From an uncultured Clostridia bacterium (GTDB lineage: Bacteria; Bacillota; Clostridia; Oscillospirales; Ruminococcaceae): a DNA stretch of 64,000 nt. The first letter of the stretch is position 1, and the number at the start of each line of letters is the position of its first letter. Position numbers and translations under genes: made by a program. This document shows, in pieces, positions 52,385 through 59,326 of the stretch. The stretch spans positions 36,139 through 100,138 of the forward strand of contig CANQWD010000007.1 of the NCBI GenBank assembly GCA_947627465.1, written 5' to 3'. The notes beneath the pieces are model-generated. The model did not search any database. It saw nothing but the letters and a program-made list of their open reading frames with translations, and was not told the origin of the DNA.

Positions 52385-52473
52385 GTAAAAAAATTCACAA
52401 AAATCAATTCCGTTTTTTGTGAAATAGTACTGTTCTATCTCCCGCGAGGAAAACAAAAAATTAAATAAACCCC

Positions 52474-52502
52474 TTGACAAGGAAGGAAAAATGTGTTATA
52501 AT
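52474..52502 (+). promoter_or_regulatory. Consensus sigma-A promoter of rpsF-ssb-rpsR
   Basis: TTGACA (52474-52479), 17 bases, TATAAT (52497-52502), divergent from the exported-protein unit. Confidence 0.85.
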
Positions 52503-52509
52503 GTATAAG

Positions 52510-52572
52510 TTAATCGTTAAAAGGACGATAACCCCTTTCCCGCGCGGAAAACGCGGGATATATATCCATAAG
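52510..52572 (+). promoter_or_regulatory. Structured leader of the S6-SSB-S18 operon
   Basis: It has an ATCGT/ACGAT hairpin and a CCCGCG/CGCGGG hairpin before AAGGAGG. Feedback by an S6:S18 complex binding its own leader is known in many bacteria; whether this leader carries the required bulged CCG was not established. Confidence 0.4.
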
Positions 52573-52585
52573 GAGGTGCAATAAA

Positions 52586-52879
52586 ATGGCAAAGCTGAAT
52601 GAAAAGTACGAGGCAATGATAGTTTTCTCCGTAAAGAACGACGAGGAACAGATCAAGGCACTCGCGGACAAGTTCTCGGAGCTTATCAAGGCGAACGGCA
52701 CGCTTACCAATGTTGACGAGTGGGGCAAGAGAAAGCTCGCTTACGAGATCAACTACGAGAGCGAAGGCTACTACGTGCTCTACAATTTTGAGGCAAAGCC
52801 CGAATTCCCCGCAGAGTTCGAGCGTATCGTCAACATCACCGACGGCATTCTGCGCTCGGCGGTAATGCTCGCTAAGTGA
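52586..52879 (+). CDS. rpsF: 30S ribosomal protein S6
   Basis: 97 residues, AAGGAGG upstream. The S6 fold is clear: KYEAMIVFSVK start, WGKRKLAYEINYESEGYYVLYNFEAKP in the middle and ERIVNITDGILRSAVM near the end. It binds 16S rRNA with S18 in the platform of the 30S subunit. First gene of the standard rpsF-ssb-rpsR operon. Confidence 0.98.
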   Translation: MAKLNEKYEAMIVFSVKNDEEQIKALADKFSELIKANGTLTNVDEWGKRKLAYEINYESEGYYVLYNFEAKPEFPAEFERIVNITDGILRSAVMLAK

Positions 52880-52907
52880 ACAGAGCACAGTGGGAGGTGT
52901 TATTTAA

Positions 52908-53390
52908 GTGAATAAGGTCATTATGATGGGGCGCATGGTCGCGGACGCGGAGCTTAAAACCACGCCGAACGGCGTGCCGGTCACAAGGTTCCGCATAGCG
53001 GTCGACAGGAATTTCCAGAAAAAGGGCGAGGACAAAAAGTCCGATTTCTTTAACTGTCAGGCATGGCGCGGAACGGCGGAGTTCATCTCCAAGTGGTTCC
53101 CCAAGGGAAGGCTTATCCTTATCGAGGGCGAATTGCAGACCAGTCAGTACACCGACAAGAACGGCAACCCAGCGACATGGTATGAAATTCAGGTCGACAA
53201 CGTATATTTCACCGGTGATAAGGGCAGCGGCTCAAACGGCGGCTACGACGCGCCGCCCATAAGCGAACCGCCTGCGGGATACGGCGGAGGATATTCTTCC
53301 GCGCCCGCGCAGAGCGCCCCCGCACAAGCTAACACTTCCGCGCCCGCGGCGGATTTCTCCGCGGCGGACAGCGACGACTATCCGTTCTGA
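52908..53390 (+). CDS. ssb: Single-stranded DNA-binding protein
   Basis: 160 residues from a GTG with GGGAGGTG well placed upstream. The OB fold (residues 1-108) has MNKVIMMGRMVADAEL, DFFNCQAWRGTAEF and GELQTSQYTDKNG; the Gly/Pro/Ala-rich flexible tail ends in DSDDYPF, close to the acidic DDDIPF tip that recruits repair and replication proteins. Works as a tetramer coating single-stranded DNA. Sits between the two ribosomal genes as in most Firmicutes. Confidence 0.97.
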   Translation: MNKVIMMGRMVADAELKTTPNGVPVTRFRIAVDRNFQKKGEDKKSDFFNCQAWRGTAEFISKWFPKGRLILIEGELQTSQYTDKNGNPATWYEIQVDNVYFTGDKGSGSNGGYDAPPISEPPAGYGGGYSSAPAQSAPAQANTSAPAADFSAADSDDYPF

Positions 53391-53405
53391 CAAAGAACGC
53401 CAAAC

Positions 53406-53431
53406 GTTTTCCGCGCTCGTGCGCGGAAAAC
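53406..53431 (+). terminator. Perfect hairpin between ssb and rpsR
   Basis: An 11-bp stem GTTTTCCGCGC/GCGCGGAAAAC with a TCGT loop, 15 bases after the ssb stop. No U-tract follows, so read-through into rpsR is expected; it may be a processing or stabilising site. Confidence 0.55.
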
Positions 53432-53477
53432 AACTAAGCCGATTTAAGGCGTAAAATAATACGGAGGTAAATGTATC

Positions 53478-53726
53478 ATGGCTGAAAAAGTCGAGAGATC
53501 TTCTCACCCTATCAAGCGCACACGCAAAAAAGTTTGCCAGTTCTGCGCCGATAGAAGCGAGTTTATTGATTACAAGGATATAGCTAAGCTCAAGAAGTTT
53601 ATGACGGAGCGCTCCAAAATTCTGCCCCGCAGAGTTACGGGCTGCTGCGCGTATCACCAGAGAGAGCTTACCACGGCTATTAAGAGAGCGCGTCAGCTTG
53701 CGCTTATCCCTTACGTTTCGGACTGA
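53478..53726 (+). CDS. rpsR: 30S ribosomal protein S18
   Basis: 82 residues, GGAGG upstream. The sequence has the S18 core ([26 protein letters not shown] and [21 protein letters not shown]) and Cys residues in KKVCQFCAD and CCAYHQ, so it is the zinc-type (C+) S18. It partners S6 on the 30S platform. Confidence 0.98.
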   Translation: MAEKVERSSHPIKRTRKKVCQFCADRSEFIDYKDIAKLKKFMTERSKILPRRVTGCCAYHQRELTTAIKRARQLALIPYVSD

Positions 53727-53787
53727 CGACAGTTTGACGGCGTAAACAATGTGCGGTACAGCGGCACATTTTCTGTAAAAAACCTCG

Positions 53788-53833
53788 AAATTCCCCGCTG
53801 TCGGTGGGGAATTTGCGGTTTGACCGCATTTTT
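53788..53833 (+). terminator. Terminator of the rpsF operon
   Basis: A 9-bp stem AAATTCCCC/GGGGAATTT is followed by a second hairpin TGCGGT/ACCGCA and TTTTT at 53829-53833. Confidence 0.75.
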
Positions 53834-53897
53834 CGGAAAACGTTTCGAGCTTGCCGCGATCGTAATAATGATCACATATTTTTTGGAGGCGATACTT

Positions 53898-54194
53898 ATG
53901 GGAACATTTTCTTTTGTTTTATCCATTCTCGGAATGGCGGGCGCATGCGTGCATTATATGATCGATATGACGGCGCAGCGCACGCTCAAATTTGTTTTGG
54001 GAATTGTTACACTGATCTTAGTGATCTTAGCTCTTGTTTTTTCGCTCGGCGATATGAAAAAGCAGAAGGCCAACGGCGGCATTAAGCCGTCTATGAAAAA
54101 CATGGCGCTTATGGGTCACGCAGCGGCGGGCGTTACGCTCGTTCTTGGCGGAATTATTTGCGCTTTGGCTTTCGCAAAATACCCCATGGCGTAA
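53898..54194 (+). CDS. Small membrane protein of unknown function
   Basis: 98 residues from the ATG at 53898 with GGAGG 8 bases before; a longer reading from 53751 runs through the upstream terminator and is rejected. About three hydrophobic segments (residues 5-22, 31-53 and 75-95) with a basic loop (MKKQKANGG). No family recognised. It lies between a terminator upstream and another downstream, so it is probably its own unit, but no clear promoter was found. Confidence 0.7.
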   Translation: MGTFSFVLSILGMAGACVHYMIDMTAQRTLKFVLGIVTLILVILALVFSLGDMKKQKANGGIKPSMKNMALMGHAAAGVTLVLGGIICALAFAKYPMA

Positions 54195-54221
54195 TTTTAC
54201 GATCGTTAACTGAATTTTTTT

Positions 54222-54247
54222 AACCGCGGCTCACACCGCGGTTTTTT
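54222..54247 (+). terminator. Terminator after the small membrane protein gene
   Basis: Stem AACCGCGG/CCGCGGTT with a 6-base loop and TTTTTT. Confidence 0.88.
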
Positions 54248-54295
54248 GTAAAAACGCCCCCCGTATTCAAGGCGCAAAATCTCATAAATCCAAAA

Positions 54296-54326
54296 AACAT
54301 CTCCCCGCCGTTGGCAAGGAGATGTT
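54296..54326 (-). terminator. Terminator of the chemotaxis operon
   Basis: On the minus strand AACATCTCC, a 13-base loop, GGAGATGTT and TTTTTTGG, 8 bases past the cheB stop. Confidence 0.85.
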
Positions 54327-54333
54327 TTGTTAT

Positions 54334-55536
54334 TCAGTAAATTTGATTTAAGATTATATCCGCGATCCTGTAAAGCGGAGCTTGAACTTCGACCGCGCCG
54401 CAGTTGAAAGCCTCCATGGGCATTCCGTAAACTACGCAGGTCTCTTTGTCCTGACCTATGGTGAACGCGCCCTTTTGCCGCATTTTCAGCAAACCGTCCG
54501 CGCCGTCGCGACCCATTCCCGTGAGGATAGCGCCAATGGCAAGAGATCCCGCGACATCCGCTACGGAATCGAACATAACGTCCACGGACGGGCAGTGACC
54601 CGAAACTTTTTCTCCGGGCTTTGAGGAAACATACCAGCCGCGCGAGTCCTTGCAGAGCCTTAGGTGATTGTCGCCCGCGCCGACGACGATAAGTCCGGTG
54701 TGCAGACGTTCGCCGTCCACGGCTTCCTTGACTTCCATTTTACACGACTTGTTAAGCCGCTCGGAATAAAGCTTTGTGAACCCCGCCGGCATGTGCTGAA
54801 CGATTATAACGGGCGGAGTGTCCGCGGGGAAGTTGCGGATAACGCTTTCGAGAGCCTCCGTGCCGCCCGTTGACGCGCCCAGAGCTATTATCGCTTCGCT
54901 GCGCTTGACTTTCGCGTGCTTTCCCGAGGAGTAATTGAAAGTTTCCCTCGGGCTTGCGGGATTTTCGGGCTTTTCCGAAACGCTTTGCGCCGACTGCGAT
55001 TTTTTATTCACCATTTGCTCGGCTCTTTGCGCTATCTCCGCAATGTTTCGAACATTGGCTTTCGGAGCCGTCGGCGAAATTTTCGGCGCGGGGGGCTGTT
55101 CCGCTTTGATTGGAACGTTGTTCACATCGATATTGCTTTCGGGGTGATTGCTTTTATATGCTCTGCGAACGGCTTTGCAAAGCTCTGCGGCAAACAGCGC
55201 CATATCGTTGTTGGTGCGCGCCGCGGGCTTCGCGAGAAACTCCACCGCGCCCGCATCCTTGCACGCTTGTCTGCGCACCTCGGAGCTTGATACGACTATC
55301 GTAGAGATGTAATACTGCGGCAGCAGCTTCTGCAAAAAATCCACGCCATCCATTCGCGGCATTTCAAGGTCAAGCGTCATAACATCCGGCTCATACTGAA
55401 CAATCATGTCCCGCGCTTTGTAAGCGTCGCCCACCTTGCCGACTATTTCTATCATATCGTCCTGCTGTATGAACCGCGTTAAAACCTCTCTGAAAAGAAT
55501 GGAGTCGTCCACGACCAAAAGCTTGATTCTTTCCAT
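54334..55536 (-). CDS. cheB: Chemotaxis methylesterase/deamidase CheB
   Basis: 400 residues. Receiver domain (1-125) with VVDDS and phosphoacceptor Asp56 in TLDLEMPRMDG. A linker rich in Pro/Ala/Asn/Ser (about 145-205) leads to the methylesterase domain with the catalytic Ser in ALGASTGG, His in QHMPAGFT and Asp in GMGRDGADG. Phosphorylated CheB demethylates receptor glutamates, countering CheR to allow adaptation. Last gene of cheA-cheW-cheR-cheB; the linker is longer than in enterics. No receptor gene is in the window. Confidence 0.96.
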   Translation of the reverse strand: MERIKLLVVDDSILFREVLTRFIQQDDMIEIVGKVGDAYKARDMIVQYEPDVMTLDLEMPRMDGVDFLQKLLPQYYISTIVVSSSEVRRQACKDAGAVEFLAKPAARTNNDMALFAAELCKAVRRAYKSNHPESNIDVNNVPIKAEQPPAPKISPTAPKANVRNIAEIAQRAEQMVNKKSQSAQSVSEKPENPASPRETFNYSSGKHAKVKRSEAIIALGASTGGTEALESVIRNFPADTPPVIIVQHMPAGFTKLYSERLNKSCKMEVKEAVDGERLHTGLIVVGAGDNHLRLCKDSRGWYVSSKPGEKVSGHCPSVDVMFDSVADVAGSLAIGAILTGMGRDGADGLLKMRQKGAFTIGQDKETCVVYGMPMEAFNCGAVEVQAPLYRIADIILNQIY

Positions 55537-55595
55537 AAACGTTATTCTCCCCTAAGCTGAATTTTGTATCCCGTCATACTGCGGGAAAACGTGCG

Positions 55596-56426
55596 TTATT
55601 TCTCCGGGCGGCGGTAAACGGCGGGCTGGATATACTCAAACTTCGTGTCGTTTCGGTTGACGCTTTCGGCGTGCCCGATGAAGAAGTACCCGCCCGGCTT
55701 CACCACGTCGTAGAAGCGGTTGACGAGCGCCTGTTTTGTCGGCGCGTCAAAGTATATCATTACATTGCGGCAAAATATCAAATCGAACGGTTTTGACTTG
55801 TATTTCGGCGGCATATCGTCCATAAGGTTGAACGTCTTGAAGATGACCTCGTCCTTGATAGCTTGGCAAATTTCGTATTTGCCGCCGCCCAAGTCGTTGA
55901 AGTACCGCGCTTTCCATTCGTTGGAAAGCCCTTTCATACCATCTTCGCTGTAAACGCCGCGCTTTGCCTTGCCGATAACGTCCTGCGAGATGTCGGTCGC
56001 CAGAATACGGGTATCCCACTTTGCCTTTTCCGCGCCGAAATACTGATCCATAAGCATTGCGGTGGTGTAGCACTCCTCGCCCGAGGAGCACGCCGCGCTC
56101 CATATTCGGAGAACATGATCCCCCTTGCAGGTTTGGGTCATATACGGCAGTATCACGTCCTTTAAAAACGTGTAGTGCTCCGGTTCGCGCATAAAGAACG
56201 TGTGGTTGGTCGTCAGCTTATTTAATATGGTGGTGACTTCCGCGCCCGACTTATCCGCCATTACGGCGTCGAGATATTCATTGTAATTCTTAAAGCCGCG
56301 GTCGTGAAGCATATTTCCCAGCCGCCCCTGAACGAGAACTTTTTTTGCCGAGAGATTTATGCCGAAATTGTCGTACATATACTTTACAAGCCGCTGAAAC
56401 TCGTTTTCGGTGATCTCCAGTCCCAC
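55596..56426 (-). CDS. cheR: Chemotaxis methyltransferase CheR
   Basis: 276 residues from a GTG with GGAGGCG upstream. The N-terminal helical domain (1-75, EFQRLVKYMYDNFGINL) and the SAM-binding domain with IWSAACSSGEECYT (about 110-123), ILATDIS and FDLIFCRNVMIYFD (about 215-228). It methylates receptor glutamates. Follows cheW with 3 bases between stop and start; cheB follows. Confidence 0.96.
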   Translation of the reverse strand: MGLEITENEFQRLVKYMYDNFGINLSAKKVLVQGRLGNMLHDRGFKNYNEYLDAVMADKSGAEVTTILNKLTTNHTFFMREPEHYTFLKDVILPYMTQTCKGDHVLRIWSAACSSGEECYTTAMLMDQYFGAEKAKWDTRILATDISQDVIGKAKRGVYSEDGMKGLSNEWKARYFNDLGGGKYEICQAIKDEVIFKTFNLMDDMPPKYKSKPFDLIFCRNVMIYFDAPTKQALVNRFYDVVKPGGYFFIGHAESVNRNDTKFEYIQPAVYRRPEK

Positions 56427-56429
56427 TTC

Positions 56430-56936
56430 TTACGCCTCCTGTTCGTCAAGAAGCTTTGCCACGTCGAGAATGAGCTTTGTGTTGTCGTTCTCGCCGCGAA
56501 TCATATACTGAATGAATTCGTTTTCGTTTACGTTTTTGTTCTGCGGAGTTGCCGAGATATCGCCCGTATGGATATCCTCAACATCCGCTACGCTGTCGAC
56601 GATAATGCCGACGGCAATATCATTGAAATTCAGCGTGATTATGCAGGTGCGCGAGGTATACGGGATCTCGGGCTTGCCGAAACGCGTTCTGATGTCCACA
56701 ATGGGAACCACCTTTGAACGCACGTTGATGATACCTTTAATATAATTCGGTACGTGCGGCACCTTTGTTATTCTCGGCATGCCTATAATTTCGGTAACGT
56801 ACTGTATCTCAATGCCGTAGACCTGTTCGCCGATATTGAACGTCATTACTTTTCCGAGAATACTGTTGTCTGCGGCAAGTTTTCTGTCGCCCGACTGCTG
56901 TTTAGCGACCGCTTCTCTTATTACGTCATTAGTCAT
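56430..56936 (-). CDS. cheW: Chemotaxis coupling protein CheW
   Basis: 168 residues. One CheW/SH3-like domain (about 28-160) with FNIGEQVYGIEI, GIINVRSKVVPIVDIR and a C-terminal LILDVAKLL strand-helix. It joins receptors to CheA. The N-terminal 25-residue extension is longer than usual. GGGGGG-rich site upstream; 15 bases after cheA. Confidence 0.96.
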   Translation of the reverse strand: MTNDVIREAVAKQQSGDRKLAADNSILGKVMTFNIGEQVYGIEIQYVTEIIGMPRITKVPHVPNYIKGIINVRSKVVPIVDIRTRFGKPEIPYTSRTCIITLNFNDIAVGIIVDSVADVEDIHTGDISATPQNKNVNENEFIQYMIRGENDNTKLILDVAKLLDEQEA

Positions 56937-56951
56937 TCTAAAATTCCCCCC

Positions 56952-59096
56952 TTAACCGATAAGCAAATTCGTGTCGATGATAAGCGAGATAGAACCGTCG
57001 CCCATTATCGTACAGCCCGAAAGACCCTCGCCCTTAATATTGTAGCGCGCCAAGTACTTCGGGAACGGCTTTACGACCACCTGTTGTTCGCCTATCAGCT
57101 TGTCGGCGAAAATGCACATGCTCTTGTTGTCCGTTTCAACAAGAAGAAGTATGCCGTCCTTGAGGTCGGTGACTTCTGTGTCGATTGCAAACTTCTCATG
57201 CAGACGGAGAATGGGGTAAACCACGCCGCGTATCATGATCATTTCTTTTCCGCCCGTATCGTTGAGGAGCTGTCCCGGCTCTACCTTAAAGCTTTCGCGG
57301 ATAGTCGAGATAGGCACGGTGAACACAAGTCCGCCGACCATGATTTCCATACCGTCGATAATAGCCATTGTGAGCGGTATCTTTATAATGAAGTTGGTGC
57401 CCTGACCCTTTTTGCTGTCAACGAGAACCTGACCGCCGCACTTCTCGATATTCGCCTTAACAACGTCCATGCCGACGCCGCGTCCCGAGAACTCGGTAAC
57501 GACTTCGTTCGTCGAGAAGCCGGGCAGCAGGATCATATTCTGAATTTCGCGCTCGGTATATTCGCCCTCGGGCTTTGTCAAAAGACCCATTTTCTTGGCT
57601 TTCGCCATAACGCGCTCGGGGTCGATACCCGCGCCGTCGTCCGAAACGGTGATGATGACTTCTCCCGACGAGCTTTGCGCGGAGAGCTTGATAGTGCCCT
57701 TCTCGGGCTTGCCGAGGCTCTTTCTGGTCTCGGGATCCTCCTCGCCTATACCGTGATCCATACAGTTGCGGACAAGGTGCATAAGCGGGTCTTGAAGATT
57801 ATCGACGATAGACTTATCTACCTCGGTATCCTCGCCCTCGAGCACGAAATCGACGTCTCTGCCGAGTTTTTTACGCATATCGCGGACAATTCTGTTCATC
57901 TTCTGGAAAACGCCCGCCAGCGGCACCATTCTTATAGACATAACGGTGTCCTGAAGCTCGCCGGTGAGCTTTTTGAGGTCGCGCGCGGCTTTATTGAAGC
58001 TTTCAAGCTCCAAACCCTCGAGGTCGGGGTTGGAGATAACCATACTCTCGGTAGTGATTATCTCGCCGACGATATCGTGAAGCGCGTCCAATTTCGCGAG
58101 GTTTACGCTGATAAGGCTCTGCTTCTGCGCTGCGCCGCTGTTCGCGTTTGCGACTGCCGCCTGCGCCTTTTCCACGGCCGATTTTTCCTCCGCCGCGGGA
58201 GCGGGCTTTGCGGGAGCTTTCGGCGCCGCCGGCTTTTCGGTCTTGAGCGTTTCCTTCGCCGGTTCGGGCGGAAGCTCCGCCTTGGGAGCCTCGGCAGCGC
58301 TTGCCGCCGCTTCGGGAGCGTTCGTCAATACCTCGTAGGACTGCACGTTCATCGCGCTCTCTATCAATTTAAGTACATAATCGTCCTTTCCGTCGTTGGC
58401 GGTGAACGATACAACAAAGCCGTTTTCGATGATCTCCTTGGAGGTTTCGGCGTTGTTTTCAACGTCGTCGGGAGTGTACTCGAGGAACGAGCACTCGTCG
58501 CGGATAGTGTTGATAAGCAGGAACGCGCGGAGATTTTCCATCTGGCAGCCGTCCTCGAAGAACACGCGCACGGTGGTCTTTCCGTCTCCCTTAACGGGAG
58601 CCGCGCCTGCCGCGCCGCCCGCCGCTTCCGACGCTTTCGCCGAGCCGCCCGCCGCGGTCTCATCTCCCGAAGCCTCGCTGGTCAGCTTATCGCGAGCCTT
58701 TATCAGCTTATCGATAAGTTCATCGAAATTCATCTGCTCGTACTCGCCGTTTACGTTGTTCTGCAAAGCTTCTATCTGCGCTTTATAGGAGTCGGAAACT
58801 TGAAATACAAGGTCGTATACAAAGCTTACGTCGGTGATAACGTCGGGGTTTTCTCTGATGACAAAGAACATATCCTCCGCTTTGTGCGCCAAAACGGACA
58901 GATTGTCGAAGCCCATCATCGCCGAGGAGCCTTTGATCGTGTGCATTATGCGGAAAATCTCCTTGATGTCGTCGCCGTCAAAAGCGCCCGCGCTCTCGGT
59001 GCGAAGAAGTATCTCGTCGAGCTGTTCGAGAAGACCGTTCGTCTCGAAGAAATACATATCAAGCATTGCTTCCATGCCGGATTCGATTTTTGCCAT
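56952..59096 (-). CDS. cheA: Chemotaxis histidine kinase CheA
   Basis: 714 residues from MAKIESGME with AAAGGA upstream; eleven further codons upstream are excluded for lack of a site. P1 phosphotransfer domain with His52 in RIMHTIKGSSAMMGF; P2-like domain (about 180-260); an Ala/Pro/Glu/Lys-rich linker; P3 dimerisation; P4 ATPase with NCMDHGIGEED and SDDGAGID boxes and GRGVGMDVVKANIE; P5 CheW-like domain (about 570-714). It phosphorylates CheB and CheY. cheY is not in the window. It heads the minus-strand chemotaxis operon. Confidence 0.97.
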   Translation of the reverse strand: MAKIESGMEAMLDMYFFETNGLLEQLDEILLRTESAGAFDGDDIKEIFRIMHTIKGSSAMMGFDNLSVLAHKAEDMFFVIRENPDVITDVSFVYDLVFQVSDSYKAQIEALQNNVNGEYEQMNFDELIDKLIKARDKLTSEASGDETAAGGSAKASEAAGGAAGAAPVKGDGKTTVRVFFEDGCQMENLRAFLLINTIRDECSFLEYTPDDVENNAETSKEIIENGFVVSFTANDGKDDYVLKLIESAMNVQSYEVLTNAPEAAASAAEAPKAELPPEPAKETLKTEKPAAPKAPAKPAPAAEEKSAVEKAQAAVANANSGAAQKQSLISVNLAKLDALHDIVGEIITTESMVISNPDLEGLELESFNKAARDLKKLTGELQDTVMSIRMVPLAGVFQKMNRIVRDMRKKLGRDVDFVLEGEDTEVDKSIVDNLQDPLMHLVRNCMDHGIGEEDPETRKSLGKPEKGTIKLSAQSSSGEVIITVSDDGAGIDPERVMAKAKKMGLLTKPEGEYTEREIQNMILLPGFSTNEVVTEFSGRGVGMDVVKANIEKCGGQVLVDSKKGQGTNFIIKIPLTMAIIDGMEIMVGGLVFTVPISTIRESFKVEPGQLLNDTGGKEMIMIRGVVYPILRLHEKFAIDTEVTDLKDGILLLVETDNKSMCIFADKLIGEQQVVVKPFPKYLARYNIKGEGLSGCTIMGDGSISLIIDTNLLIG

Positions 59097-59161
59097 ATTT
59101 TCAATTCCTTTCCGAATACGCCGCCGCAAGGCGTTTAAGCCCCGCTTTGACGCTTATTTAC

Positions 59162-59188
59162 TAAAAAAATCCAAAAATTTGCCGATAA
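59162..59188 (+). promoter_or_regulatory. Sigma-28 (FliA/SigD) promoter for the FliK-like gene
   Basis: Plus strand TAAA (59162-59165), exactly 15 bases, GCCGATAA (59181-59188): a full match to the SigD consensus, about 130 bases before the ATG at 59327. A weaker sigma-A-like pair (TTTATT at 59255, TACAAT at 59278, 17 apart) lies between and could be a second start. Confidence 0.85.
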
Positions 59189-59326
59189 GTTATATGTAAA
59201 CTTCAACGCTTGAACGCTTGTTTTCGGCGTTGAAAAATTTTTTTCAAAAAACCCTTTATTATTCCAGCGAAATATGTTACAATAGATTTACAGAGATCTT
59301 AAACCTCTTAAAAGGAGTGACACGAA

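Noticed and set aside
56754..59138. 794-codon open frame antisense to cheA
   Set aside because: It is a composition-driven shadow of cheA and cheW: no ribosome site, no recognisable domain, and the opposite strand has unmistakable CheA motifs.
59097..59200. Sigma-28 promoter for cheA
   Set aside because: The TAAA-N15-GCCGATAA match reads on the plus strand, away from cheA; no equally good match was found on the minus strand.
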